From: Tetranychus cinnabarinus
Taxonomy: Eukaryota; Arthropoda; Arachnida; Trombidiformes; Tetranychidae
Length of the DNA stretch: 64,000 bases
Assembly (NCBI GenBank): GCA_022266195.1
Contig: WHVY01000002.1
Span: 9,687,001 to 9,751,000 of the forward strand
Direction of reading: 5' to 3'
This document shows, one piece after another, positions 1 through 11,771 of this stretch (the first letter of the stretch is position 1; the number at the start of each line of letters is the position of its first letter). The notes under the pieces were generated by a model. It had not been told where the DNA came from. It made no database searches and saw only the letters and a program-made list of their open reading frames with translations. A program made the position numbers and the translations under genes.

Positions 1-3000
1 TGAAGGGAACAACCAGAATGGTTAAATTTTTGGACAATTGCAATTAATAATTCACTATTTGGTGGTATTAACATTATTGTAAAAGGTACATTAAGTGAAT
101 CAAATGTTTGGACCAGTTGTGGTCGGAGTTGTTGGTGTTACCGTTTGATGTTGTTGATGTTGCTGGTTACACAAAGATACAGATTTTTTGACAAAAACAA
201 GGTTTGTCTCACAAATTAGAGTTTGCTGTTGTTGATGTTGATGATTGTTGGACAATTAGTTGGTTACCAAGGAAGGTCAAAGTCTTTTAATTTTTATAAT
301 TTGATAAACTGTTATTAGAACTAATGATTAAATTGGTTGATTCGTCTTCCCTCTCTCGGAGCAAAATAATCAGACATTTTGAATTACTTCAAATTTGCTA
401 ACCAACGTTGACACGACAACAATTATTTCAACTGTACATTAATTAATGTTCAAATAATAGTAATGAGAGTTTATCGTGATTTGCTTACCGTGTTAAAGTC
501 AATGATGAGAAAGGTAAGTTGTTGTCAAGAGTAGCAGGGTGTGTAAGTCATGGAGGAGGATGAAGTGGTTGAGGAGGTAAACCTGAAGGTGATGGTGAGA
601 TTCCGGATGCTGTGTAATATTGCAATAAACAGGTTGAATGTTTGTTTTCACTTAAACAATTTCAATTGTTACCATTGATTGTAGAGATGTTGATGAACGG
701 TTAATGTTGAACAAGACTAACCATTGAACTTACCATTTGGGTTCAAATTTTGAGATTCAACCCTTATTCAGATACCTGATGAAACACAAACCCTTTTCGC
801 TACCATTTTTCGTATTAAATTACATAATTTACACTTCTAAATGAAATACTAATTAGTGAATTACTAGTTAATCTTCCTTGTTTAACCCATTTTAACTTTT
901 AACTTTGTTGGTTGATACGAAAAAAAGCTAATTTCATTTGTTTTTATTTAGATAGATGTCACTAGTTCAAAGTTTAAGATCAATTAAAAGTCAAGATTTT
1001 AAATTTTTTTTGTTTTTGATGTTCAATATTTATGAATATATTTTGTTGAAATGTGTTTTAATTAAACTAATTAAATGGTGTTGGACTCAATAATTGTGAT
1101 TGTAAAGGTTAGTAGAAGTTAATTAAATAAAAAAATTTGTCTGATATAACCAGGTTTAATGTAAACAGTGTTTATTGGTAAAAGCCTTTTCAATATCAAA
1201 TTATGATTTACCTTTTTATGCTTGGTTAGGCAAAAATGTGATTTAAGTGATCAAAGTCAATTTGAATTTAACATTATTTTTTGTTCATTACAGCTTAGTA
1301 CAATCATTAATCAAGGTTAAATCGGTTAATCGATGTATTTTATTCAAAAATAGTAAAGACCATAACTAGGTGAAGTTTGATCAACCGAGTATTGAATATC
1401 GTGTAAATGTAACCAACTCATTAACCATCATTACAACTGACAATCTAATTGTGACTCGTTACTCACATTTAATTATTTTGGCAAACCGATTTCAACTCAA
1501 CTCTAAATCATGCCTAATATAATTTCTTAGCCCATCAGTCCAAAATTATAGCCAAAAATAAAGATTTTATGGTCAAAAAACTGGCCAAACCACACAAATC
1601 AACATCAATTTGGAAATATATTTTTTTTGTAAAACCATGTTATAATGAAAATCGGATGAATATCAAGTACAAAAGCAATTCATTCACGTTTTTAACAAAA
1701 AATTGCGTTTTTTGAAAACTTTATAACCATTTATTGATCAGTTTTTATTGAAAAGTAACAATAAATAGAAAACTTTTAGCAACAATTATAATTGATTATC
1801 ATCTCAATAAAAGTTGAGCTAAATGGATTGATTGTGAAAACTAATCCAGTAAATCAAAGCATTTTTCACTTTTCAAAACACAGTTTACAGCGAAATTCAA
1901 GACCAATTTATTTCACAATTTTTTACAATAGTTAAAAAATGCCGAACTTTACTCTTTAATTATCAGATTAATAGCTTCCTTAATCATTATAAAGTTTTCG
2001 TAGTTATCGTCAACTTGATGAAAACTTGAAACTAAAGTTAACGTTTAATACGCCATCTTCTGGTTAATTTATTGACTCAAAATGTATTAACAAAAACTTT
2101 TTTCAGATGAAACCAACAGAAAGAATGTGATTTTTGATTGATTTTATGATTTTTGAGCTCTAATGGTGAAAAATTTATTCCAGTTAAGGATGGAATCCTT
2201 ATTTTTAAAACTAAACCCTTTTCTAACACTTTTCACCTCAATAAATTGAGATTGAGACGTGACTATAAATAATTGACTCTTTTGAAAGATGTTGACTCTT
2301 GAAATTATTCAATCTTCATTAGAATGTATTTAATCATGCATCTTTTCATGTTTTTCATCTTTCATCTTATTGAATTTTTTTGACTGCTTCTAAAAATGTC
2401 TCTGTTTTGTCTTTCTAGTGTTTAAGTTCAAATCTCATACATTCATTAAGAATGTAGTTATAACGATTCCTCAATTCCTCTGCTATCAATGATGAAAGGA
2501 TTATCCAAGCAAAGCATATTCTTAATATCTCTTATTACAGCAAGAACAAGGCGGTTTACAATCTGTGCTCAGCTTGTATCAATGATAACTATCTGAGCTT
2601 GACTTTATTTAAACTTCGATTTATTCTGGATAAAAGCATCATAAATTATGAGCTATAAGGTTATTCAAGATCATTCGTTATCGAAATATCAAATGTTATC
2701 TCTTTCTGTACTAACACAACAGTATGAAGATCATGCTATTTTAAAGCTCGAATAGTCAAAACGAAAGTGATCTTCACATAACCTCCGATTTAAATTATGA
2801 AAAAAATCAGATTAAATTCACCCGGAAATATCCGGATAAAATGTGATACTTACCTTGACTTTCATTCCAGCCTTGGATGTAAACAAAGAGGAAGAAATCA
2901 TTTGTTACCTTTGTTTCACTCGACTTGCTTACCCACCAACATGATTCAATCAAAATGCTGATGCTACGTGTTAATTATGCCTCCAATTTAATCATATAAA

Positions 3001-3728
3001 ACAGATGAGCCTAAATTTTAGATGTCATCATCTTGACAAAGAACCGGTTGAACAATTTGATTTCAACTCTAATTTTTCATCACAATCCCGTGACTCTCCC
3101 ACATAAGTAATAATGTTTATAATTGCAATCATCATTTAACCAACACTCAATATGGAACCATCTAGTACTATAAGTCTGATCTCAGGATTGACTGTTCCTA
3201 TCAATCTCCTGACAAACACCAAGGACTAACCCATTTTGGCTATCCTCTTCAACTTCATGTTAAAGGACTTAAATAATGTAACTAACAATAGTACATGATT
3301 AATATAAAATCACGATGAAAATGTTGAAAAAGATGAACAAATGTGAAATAACAACATCAACGATGGCAATCACTGAACCATTTTTTAACCCATTCTTTGT
3401 ATTGAAAAACACCAACAAAGTGATTGTTGATTTATGCGAAACAAAGTGTGTAACCAAATTCAACGTGATTGTTAATGATTTATCAGAAAAAGAAAGATAA
3501 TAATGAAAAGAAAGTTGAATTGGAAACATTAAAAAGTAGGTAAGAGGTTGAAGGTATTATTAATACAAGGCATGAAGAGGAAAAAATAAAGATGGATGAT
3601 GATCTAAAGACAAAATAAGATGAAAAAAAGTGAGTTATATTAAAAGATAATAAAGAAACTAGTTCGTTTTGATGCCATTTATATATTCAACAATAAATAA
3701 CGACGATTGAGGTCATTCGCTTTATTAA
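1..3728. other. AT-rich non-coding stretch
   Basis: I find no convincing coding exon here. The first 700 bases hold short TTG/GAT-type trinucleotide runs. Short open frames around 3299-3529 overlap on both strands and show no codon bias, domain or splice context. No tRNA-like or terminal-repeat structure was recognised. Confidence 0.5.
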
Positions 3729-3956
3729 ATGAAGAACTGGTCATTCAGTATCATCCTCCTCATTTTTATCATCACCATCACCATCACTATCTTAAGCAAC
3801 CCTACGATTCACCTTTTAGTTGAACAGTTTCTTTCAATACAATGTAAACTCAATAGTCCATTTGGTTTTCCCTGGTTAACCGACATTTCAACTCTACCGC
3901 CAAGCCAAAATTTTCACTGTAACTCTTGTTTAATTGGTTTAACCAGTACTTCCTAG
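3729..3956 (+). pseudogene. In-frame upstream ORF with hydrophobic N-terminus, possibly detached 5' part of the next gene
   Basis: This 75-codon ATG frame opens with a strongly hydrophobic, Ile/Thr-rich segment (residues 5-24) that could be a signal anchor. Three Cys follow in the second half. It ends at a TAG (3954-3956) and lies in exactly the same frame as the membrane-protein ORF starting at 4005, with only 48 bases between and no other stop. It may be a 5' part cut off by one nonsense change, a separate small ORF, or chance. I do not recognise it. Confidence 0.25.
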
Positions 3957-4004
3957 GTAACCAGAGATACCGGTATCTCCCTGGTTACCCCATTGTTACC
4001 CAAT

Positions 4005-4475
4005 ATGAAAGATGAATTGGATTATGATCCTGAACCACGTTCTGTGTTGTTTATTTTGGTTAAAGTGTTATCCTTGTTGGCAATTATGTGTTTAATTGTT
4101 CACAAAGTGCAATCTATTCCTTCAAATCAGGTTGACTTTGATTCGTCTTCTTCACCGTTTTATTCAGAAGCTTCGGGTTACATTGATCGAGTTGAAATGG
4201 AGAATGCTTTACTTGCCATTGGAACCACATTTACCTTTATTATTCATGTCATTGGATTATTGGCTGTTATTCGGGAGCATCATTGGCTTTTATTTATATA
4301 TTCAACTTATTTATCGTTAACTGTCCTCCTCAATGTATTACCGGTTCTTCAAAGTCCACCGTTAATGGTAAACATGGCTGTTAATCTGGCAACCGGACTG
4401 TTAACCTTTGCTTTAGCATTAATGTCAAGGAATCGATTTCTTCTTCCCTTTTTATCAGCTGAGGAATCCATTTGA
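4005..4475 (+). CDS. Small four-span membrane protein, unknown function
   Basis: The frame encodes 156 residues from the first ATG (4005); the open frame extends a little further 5' without an ATG. Four hydrophobic segments are visible at about residues 9-32, 65-86, 92-114 and 120-142. The N-terminus is acidic (DELDYDPEP) and the loop between spans 1 and 2 is Ser-rich and extracellular-like. The length and spacing resemble small tetraspan proteins, but I see no CCG motif or Cys-rich loop of tetraspanins. The gene looks intronless. An upstream frame in register ends at a single TAG, so the 5' end may be incomplete or spliced from an exon I cannot see. The function is unknown. Confidence 0.5.
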   Translation: MKDELDYDPEPRSVLFILVKVLSLLAIMCLIVHKVQSIPSNQVDFDSSSSPFYSEASGYIDRVEMENALLAIGTTFTFIIHVIGLLAVIREHHWLLFIYSTYLSLTVLLNVLPVLQSPPLMVNMAVNLATGLLTFALALMSRNRFLLPFLSAEESI

Positions 4476-5180
4476 CACAATTAGTTGACTACAGTTTAAC
4501 GTTAATCAACTTGAATACCTTGACAGTTGGATAAAATGGTAAACTCGAATGAGCGAGAAAAATTAAGACAAAAACAAGGTAATTAAAGTTCGGTCCTAAT
4601 GATGGTGATGGCAACAAAATGTGATCAGTCAAATTATATTGGATTCTTGTTACTACTTTTTTCAAGAGTCAATTGGTTAACCAAAGAATCGATTGAAGGA
4701 TAAATATTCACTCTTCAATTCCAGGACATTCAAGGACTCATAATCATCATCTTAACCCAATCATCAACTCGTTGAAGTGATACAATGAGTAAAGTCATAT
4801 CAAAAGTTTTAAACTTTAGCTAAATACTTAATTATTTTTATTTTTATATTCACAATTTGGTAATAATTGTTAGTAACTAGCTTAATTCACTGCCACTTGA
4901 AAATTTGATTCGTTAAATTTTCTCATCTATATTATTGAATAATTGCTGGAAGAAATGAAAGTTGAAAAATTAAGGAAATTATAAGTGATCAAGACAAGGT
5001 CTTGAAGAAGGAGAATTAGTGAGAAAAAGTTTAGCTAATTTTACAATCAAATGTTTCATTCGATTTTAATTTTTATCATTTTATACATTTTGATTTAATT
5101 TATGATTGTAATCTATTGACAGTGTTTACTTTTTTGGTGTTTCAATTAGTATTCACTTTTGGATCAATACTGTGCATCAA

Positions 5181-5519
5181 ATGTCTAAATCAACCCTCAA
5201 TATTGTTTCCCTTTCCCTATTCCTATTAATTGTTACCCATCAATTCAATTGCATCCCATCTCTTTGTATAACCTCAACTCCATGTCACCATTTGACTCGT
5301 TCAAGATGCACAAGTTTCAATACAGATGGACAAACCTATGTTTGGTCAATGTTTGGTCGAACCTGTAAATGTTGCTCTTTCGAGGATAAACCTGATGATC
5401 AAGAATATACCAATCATCAGTTAACCAGGAAATCAACATTAAAAATCAAACCAACATTAACACCAATCGTTTCCACCCTGATTGATAACATCGTGAATAC
5501 AAATGATACTTCATTGTAA
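5181..5519 (+). CDS. Small secreted cysteine-rich protein
   Basis: The frame encodes 112 residues from the ATG at 5181; the frame opens earlier but only with GTG. Residues 1-24 form a clear signal peptide (hydrophobic LFLLIV core). The mature N-terminal half holds about seven Cys within 45 residues, ending in a CKCC cluster, which implies a compact disulfide-bonded domain. The C-terminal half is Thr/Lys-rich and Cys-free. I do not recognise the family; antimicrobial, salivary or structural secreted peptides would all fit. About 100 bp of 5' flank and the 3' flank recur at 8181-8514 around a deleted copy, so the gene belongs to a local duplication that also includes the convergent secreted-protein gene at 6460-7201. 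Confidence 0.55.
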   Translation: MSKSTLNIVSLSLFLLIVTHQFNCIPSLCITSTPCHHLTRSRCTSFNTDGQTYVWSMFGRTCKCCSFEDKPDDQEYTNHQLTRKSTLKIKPTLTPIVSTLIDNIVNTNDTSL

Positions 5520-6459
5520 ATAACTGATGAAACCTAAAAATAGTTTTATTCCCATTCAAATTGTATAATCATCAATCAACTAACTCATCTTCGTAATATA
5601 TTTTTTATAATTGTTTTGATTGTGATGTTTTATTATCAAGTTAAATCAAATGAGATATAAATTTAATTATAATCTTACAATAAATGTGCAAAATTTATTG
5701 TCAATTTCCCTGAAATTGTCCCTCAATTGCATTCGAATCATGACCTCAAAATCGTTAATAATGTTGCTGGCTCTCAAGTCAAATATGCAAATCGATAAAT
5801 CTCAATATTAGAGTTGTTCATCAACTGGTTTCTTTTTCACCAGCTATTCAGGGCATCATAATCTTGTTATCAGTTAGATGCATCAACGCCAAATAATGGA
5901 CGATAATATAATAATTTCCTTTCTCGCGCCATGTTCAATCCATAAATTTTATATTTATTTGTTAAATCTAATTGGAAAATCGTCTTTGAGGCTAAGATCT
6001 TACTGAACTGAACTGAAACTAACTGAAAGTAACTGAAATAAATTGCAAGCTGAATACGTGTTTGATATTTAAATAAGTACTTAACCAAAATCAAATTTTA
6101 AAGTTAACATACAATTTAACATGAAAATACATTGTACTGACATCAAATAAAAATTCATTTATTCATCCAGCCAAGGAAAGGTTTCATTTTTACACAGTTT
6201 TAGTAGACTTGGACTAAAGATAAGCCTATTTTCATGTCAATTTGAATTCAACAATTCACCGCAAATGTTACAAGTGGTGCTATCTTTTTGAGACGCACTG
6301 TGTAGTTAAATATTTATGCTTATTGGAGCTGATTGAAAAGTACTATTTGGTTTGTGAAAATTGAAAAGGTTTAATTGTATCCATCAGTGCTTTGAAAGCA
6401 GACAAAAACTGTGAGCTCACTTTCAATATTCAATCACAATAAGCAATGAAACTCCAAAA
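5520..6459. other. Convergent spacer
   Basis: This is non-coding DNA between the Cys-rich gene and copy 1 of the secreted family. The first ~170 bases match the 3' flank of the deleted Cys-rich copy (about 8335-8514) and include an AATAAA-type polyadenylation signal near 5678. A minus-strand open frame at 5870-6094 has no coding support. Confidence 0.45.
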
Positions 6460-7201
6460 TTATATCAAATAATGGGTGAAAGTTGCTGTAAATTGCTTCA
6501 ACAAGAGTCTAAATTGCCACAAACATAAATAAATTGTGCTTTGTGAAACTCTACTCGCCTTAATAGTGAATCCATTGGCATTATGAGAACGATAATTTTG
6601 AAATTGACTGGACAATGATTTTAGACGATCAACAATCTTCATATCCACTCTGTATGAATTTCCCAAGGAATCTTCACACTTGCGAGCCATCTCAATGTCA
6701 TCAATATAAGCGCTCAGCATAATAGCTTGTAGGTCATAGCTTTCGGTATCCTCAAAGAGAGTATTTATAGTCATGTGTTCATTATCATCGATTCCCATGA
6801 TGTAGTTAACATCGACTATACGGTCCACAATACGTTCGTAAGCTTTATAAAAATCAGCGTTTGAAGAGCGATTTGATTCCAAAAGTAATTGTAACGATTG
6901 CTCAGTATTATTGTAAAAGTCTTTTGAGTCTTTATAAGACGAAAACTTTTCATACAAAGTCTTGACTTGATCAATTCGTCGATTTACCAATGAAGTTAGT
7001 AACATGTCCGGTACATCTTCACGAGGATACAGACTTTTTATGAAATCCAACTCTCGTAGTGATGGCATCATCGTAGATTCGGAGTAAGACACATTGATTA
7101 CGGCAACTGGTTTGAATGGAAAAGGTAATTAAGAGAAATTGAAAAGTCAAAAACAAAATGATCAACTTACATAGCAAAATGAGTCTAATCGTATTTTTCA
7201 T
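6460..7201 (-). CDS. Tandem secreted protein family, copy 1 (two exons)
   Basis: Exon 1 is 7171-7201 (31 bp, ATG at 7201). A 64-bp intron with GTAAGT donor and CAG acceptor follows, then exon 2 at 6460-7106. The spliced product is 225 residues. The first ~19 residues are a signal peptide (MKNTIRLILLF, then AVINVSYS), which forms only after splicing. The rest is predicted mainly helical and polar, with few Cys. The family signature is DIEM-R-CE, then RVDMKI, then a C-terminal CLWQF; it reads DIEMARKCED here. This is the most diverged copy: it keeps both signature Cys but lacks the GR before RVDMKI. I do not recognise the family. A signal peptide, two conserved Cys and tandem amplification suggest a fast-evolving extracellular effector or structural protein. 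Confidence 0.7.
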
Positions 7202-7311
7202 TGTAATGGATTTCAAATCAGCCAATGTTAGTAAATCTTACAAGTTGCTGTACTGTTTTAGTAGAAACTTGATACAAATAAATGAATTGAACCGAGTGAA
7301 TCTTAATTCGT

Positions 7312-7318
7312 CTTTATA
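7312..7318 (-). promoter_or_regulatory. TATA box, copy 1
   Basis: TATAAAG on the minus strand, 111 bp upstream of the copy 1 ATG. The same element lies 103 and 109 bp upstream of copies 5 and 4, and as TATATA 107 bp upstream of copy 3, inside a conserved ~200-bp upstream block. Conservation at fixed spacing is the argument for a core promoter. Confidence 0.5.
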
Positions 7319-7699
7319 TTTACCTGATTTGTTAATTGATGTACAATCTATCGATAAATCTATCTTTTTTGTTTTGTTTTTTTGCCAATTTAAACCAGTT
7401 TAATCCACGTAAAATTGAATCATTGGGTACTTTCGCCCATGATTATTTGTTTAGTTTCAATGAGAACAATAATAACTTTGTTGTTGAATCGAGGCAAAAG
7501 ATATAATTAAGTGATAAACAACAATGCTTCAAACACTAAAAATAATGTTAACAAAATAAAGTCCATAACGAGGTTTTATCTTATAATTGAATACTTGCAA
7601 TGGTCCCATGCAAAGCAATTATCATTAATGAATTCACGTGCTAAAACCATTGTGTATATCATAAACATGCATAGAAATTAACAGCACGAGTCACCATCA

Positions 7700-7893
7700 T
7701 ATCATATACTAAATACATGTATTATCAAGTCGATCACAACTGTTCGTAGGCAAAAATTTGTTATGATAATACTAGATGTACAACACTCTATTGGTGTAAC
7801 TTTTGATGAACCAGAAAATGAGTTATTTAAAGCACTTAATTCGGGAAACAAAACTCTCTATTTCGGTACAACAGATCACTTCGATTTGGGTTA
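7700..7893 (+). pseudogene. Possible coding relic, unrecognised
   Basis: An open frame of roughly 60 codons ends at the TAA near 7893, with an internal ATG at about 7764. The last 35 codons have mixed, protein-like composition (VTFDEPENELFKAL, then LYFGTTDHF), unlike the low-complexity chance frames nearby. There is no homology I can name, no acceptor and no partner exon. It may be a fragment of a dead gene or transposon. Low confidence. Confidence 0.2.
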
Positions 7894-8180
7894 AACCTTA
7901 CGCTTTCTGTGACAGTAAGAGTTAGAGCTGTAACTTATTTTAACATATCGAGATATTTGAAATCGTTCAAGATAGCAACATTGTATCATTGTCAGATTTG
8001 ATACTTGATTTTTAAAAGTAATTGTTATTCAGACACAAATCTTATTTTGCGTTAGAAGGATATGCGTTATTACCGCGAATTTTCTGTTATTCAGTCGTAT
8101 TATATTATAAATCTTATAATTTTTGAAAGAATGCTGATTGTAAGCGCTGCCATTCCCGAGATATTCAGGCTCAAAGTTTT

Positions 8181-8514
8181 CATTTTATACATTTTGATTT
8201 AATTTATGATTGTAATCTATTGACAGTGTTTACTTTTTTGGTGTTTCAATTAGTATTCACTTTTGGATCAATACTTTGCATCAAATGTCTAAATTAACTA
8301 TTAATATTGCTTCCCTTCACCTATTCCTAAAAATAAACCAAAACCTAAAAATAGTTTACTCACATTCAAATTGTATAAACAGCAATCAACTAACTCATCT
8401 TTGTAATATATTTTTTACAATTGTTTAATTGTGATGTTTCTTTATAAAGTAAAATCAAATATAATATGAATTTGATTATTATAAACTTGCAATACATTAG
8501 CAAATTTTATTGAC
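8181..8514 (+). pseudogene. Internally deleted copy of the Cys-rich secreted gene
   Basis: About 100 bp of 5' flank, the ATG (8285) and the first ~15 codons match 5083-5230 almost base for base. The sequence then jumps to the 3' flank matching about 5530-5690. All of the Cys-rich coding region, roughly 300 bp, is missing. What remains encodes the start of the signal peptide and then runs into former 3' UTR. Copy 2 of the secreted family follows convergently at 9166, as copy 1 follows the intact gene, so the two genes were duplicated together. Confidence 0.75.
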
Positions 8515-9165
8515 TACTTACCTCTTATCTTACTCCTGACAGAAGTTGTTGGCCTTCCCTAATTATATTTATTCAATATGACGTATTGACAATCAAGGGT
8601 CAATAAACAATAATCTCACAATATTAATCTATTATAATTATAAATTTTTGATAAAAGTTCCTCATTTGGTTTCCTAACAGCAAGACTGATTACAATCAAT
8701 TATACTACACAATTTACTTCAGTTTCAACAGTTAAATAATAGTGTGAAAACTTATAAAGAGATGTCGCTAGCATAACAAAAGTTTTCTTTTTATGATCAA
8801 TATTTTATTGAATAATTAGATTATAATAAAACAATAACAATAAACCTTTAACAATTGAATAAATTTTAATAGATAATTAAACTACAAAATTACCCCAGTC
8901 GAGTGAAAATTGTTACATTTTTACAATCACTAGGATTTCAGGAAAAAAAACGCAGAAGTCATTTGTATTTTTTCGTTTAATTCTCATTTGAACAAAAGTA
9001 TTAATGTCAATGTCAATATTAATGTCTGCTTCCACAATAGACTTCATTAATTGTACTTTAATCTTCTAAATAATTCACTAGGACAGTGGTTGGAGAATTA
9101 GCCAAACAGGTTTGAGTCAGTTGATGTAGTCTGAATTGGGGAATGTTTTTGTTCAAATTTAATTT

Positions 9166-9988
9166 TTATCGAGCTTTTAGCGCGATTATGCGCTTAAACT
9201 CTCTGGGATGCGATCCAATCTCATTGAATGGCGTCAATGTATCACTCGGCTGGGATACGTTTGAATTTTTGAAGTTTAGCATAAAGTGAATGATCAAGAA
9301 ATCAAGTTGCAACAAACATTGATCCAGGGTTTTTTGAGAAATACTTTGTGAATCAGAAACGGTTCTATCGTCTCTATAAAAATGATAATTTCGCAATTCA
9401 TTGGACAAAGATTTTAGACGATCGACGATTTTCATGTCCACTCGATCTGAACGTCCTAAGGATACTTCACACTTACGAACCATTTCAATGTCATCAATAT
9501 AAGCGTCCAGCATACCTTGAAGCTCCTTCCTTGGTAAACTAATAACGAGCCCAGAACCAAAATCTAAGTAATCAAAATTAGGGATTTCCGTTTGTTCGGC
9601 AACATTGGATATAAGGCGAACAATACGTGAGTAGCGATTAAAAATATGCATGATGAGAGTGTTATTTGAAGCTATATAGTCCAAAACTAATTTTAACGAA
9701 TGTTCAGTAGCATTGTAAAAGGTTTTTGTGTCTTTATAAATCGAAACACTTTCGTATAAAGCCTTGACTTGATTAATTCGTCGATTTACCATAGAAGTTA
9801 GTACCAGCTTCGGTATATCTTTAAGAGTGTACAGATTTTCAATGAAGTTCAACTCTCTTAGTGATGAGGAAAATGACACATTGACCACGGCAACTAATTT
9901 AAAATGTAATAGAGAGTAAAAGAAATGGAAAAGTCAAGAACAAAATGAACAACTTACATAAAAAGATGAGTCCGATCGTAGTTTTCAT
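9166..9988 (-). CDS. Tandem secreted protein family, copy 2 (two exons)
   Basis: Exon 1 is 9958-9988, the 64-bp intron ends in TAG, and exon 2 is 9166-9893. The spliced product is 252 residues, the longest of the family because of a ~30-residue C-terminal extension rich in basic residues. The signal peptide is MKTTIGLIFLF plus AVVNVSFS. The core keeps DIEMVRKCEVSLGR and RVDMKI. The C-terminal motif reads QCLLQLDF instead of the family's QCLWQF. N-glycosylation sequons occur in the N-terminal half. The upstream TATA position carries TTAAAG rather than TATAAAG, so expression may be lower or altered. The function is unknown. Confidence 0.68.
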
Positions 9989-10429
9989 TGTAATGGCTTC
10001 CAAATCAGTCAATGTTAACAAATCAAAGGTAAACTGTTTTAGTGACAACTTGGTCAACTTATTAATAAATGAATTGAATATAACTCAACATCTTTAACTT
10101 GATAAAGTTATTGAATTGAGTTCAAAGATATAATTAAGTGACAAACACTTAAGTATGAAAGTAAAGTCAATTACACAGACTTTTATCTCCTAATTAAATA
10201 CATTCAATGATTCCATTTTAATTCCATCAACTACCATTAAAAAGTTCGAGATTTATAACTATTAATAATATTGTGAGTCACCATCATTATTATCAGAACA
10301 TATCAGATTTTATTGTATTTCGTTGTAAATAAAATTCAAACCTGATGAAAGAATAGAATCAAAGTTTGAAAGCGATTTCATCAAAAATCAATGGAACTTT
10401 TCGTAATTCATCAAATTAGGACTTCAAAC

Positions 10430-10720
10430 TTAGGAACAAAATAGAGTTCATTACCATATTTGTGCCTGACCACAAGAGATGTCTTATACAAGACAATTAT
10501 TGAGGACATCTGTAGCATGTCTTCAGAGAATCTTCATATTACGGAACACGAGTCGTCGGGTAAAAGCCGAGCGTCTTTAACAACTTTAAGACCGGATCAG
10601 TACTTTGTGTACTGATAGCTGAGTGAAATTAAGATGATAACTTACCCGTTAAATGCAGCTACTAGTGTTAAAAGTAGAAAAAACGATTTAAATGCAAGAG
10701 GAAATTCAAAAAATTGAATT
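10430..10720 (-). pseudogene. Possible decayed two-exon secreted gene
   Basis: Reading the minus strand, a hydrophobic, signal-like stretch (LAFKSFFLLLTLVAAFN) ends at a good GTAAGT donor near 10647. It is followed about 40 bp later by a pyrimidine-rich acceptor-like CAG and an open stretch (DPVLKLLKTLGFYP). There is no in-frame ATG, and the frames of the two parts do not join. This fits a dead secreted gene unrelated to the tandem family, but it is a weak, composition-based call. Confidence 0.2.
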
Positions 10721-10812
10721 TCAAGTTTGATGTAAGGACTTGGTGGGTTTGAAGGGTCATATGCGCTGAATCTATTAGGGTTATAAGTATAGCTTACTTT
10801 TTTATAACCATA

Positions 10813-10955
10813 GAAATTCAAACTATCTTATTGATGAAGGTAATACACATTGATCACGGCAACTAATTCAAAATGAAAAAGTCATTCAAAGAAATCAAAA
10901 GTCAAGAAAAAATGAACAACTTGCATAAAAAGATGAGTTCGATCGTATTTTTCAT
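10813..10955 (-). pseudogene. Relic of a sixth family copy (exon 1, intron, start of exon 2)
   Basis: Exon 1 (10925-10955) still encodes a family-like signal peptide, and the intron and the first ~15 codons of exon 2 are recognisable. The donor has changed from GTAAGT to GCAAGT. Exon 2 starts at 10862 and homology fades by about 10813 in sequence with stops. The remaining ~600 bp of coding sequence is absent. This is a truncated duplicate between copies 2 and 3. Confidence 0.7.
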
Positions 10956-11771
10956 TGTAATGACTTCTAAGTTAGTGAGTCAATGTTAATGAATCAAAGG
11001 TTTTGGTAACAACTTTGAGTAACTTACATGAATTGAATTTAATCTTACTTACTATCATAGCATTGATGTGCAGTCTATTGCTAAAATCTGTGATACTTTG
11101 TTTTTACAACTAATAACACTATGCAAGTAAGTAATGAATCAAGTAGTTTGATTAATCCATGTAAAATTGAGTCATTTGGATTGGCCCCAACTGATTATTT
11201 GTTCAGTTTCGATCAGAACAATCAGGCCATTATCTCATGAATGAATGAAACCGATGAATCCATGAATCACCAATGATAATATCGCGAGTTATAATCATTG
11301 TTATTGTTATTATTATTATTACCTTTAATAATATGAGTCACCATTATCAATATCAGATTTATTTTTAATCAGAGCCGCGATTCCCTTACGACATACTGGG
11401 TACCAGGGTCAGTGACTAAAGAGGTATCGAAAGGACTGAAGACGAGTCGTCTGGAGATTTACACCACCTTTGTGTCACCATCTCTAACCACAAAATATAT
11501 TTGATAGTCTGATGATTAGCTCCAAAGTTAATATAATTTCAAATATTTTAACTTCAGAATGAAATTGCCGGTTAATATTTGTTGCTATTATTAATAATAA
11601 TAATTCATAAATAATGGGAATTGGCCAAATGCTTGGTTGTCAAATCACTTATGATTTGATATTATCTACAGTTTTATAATAATTGAATGAAACGATTGTA
11701 TTTAATGCTTCAATATTTATTCCATTTTGATAGTTGATAAAACTCCAAAATTATTCTTACGAAAGTTATCG
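10956..11771. other. Spacer between the relic and copy 3
   Basis: Part of this stretch (about 11030-11250) resembles the upstream blocks of the family copies. The rest is AT-rich with a slightly more GC-rich patch at 11370-11480 that I could not assign. No gene is supported. Confidence 0.4.

Noticed and set aside
11370..11480. GC-richer patch resembling 10440-10580
   Set aside because: Shared words occur in a different order, so it does not align as a duplicate, and it is not an RNA gene I can recognise.
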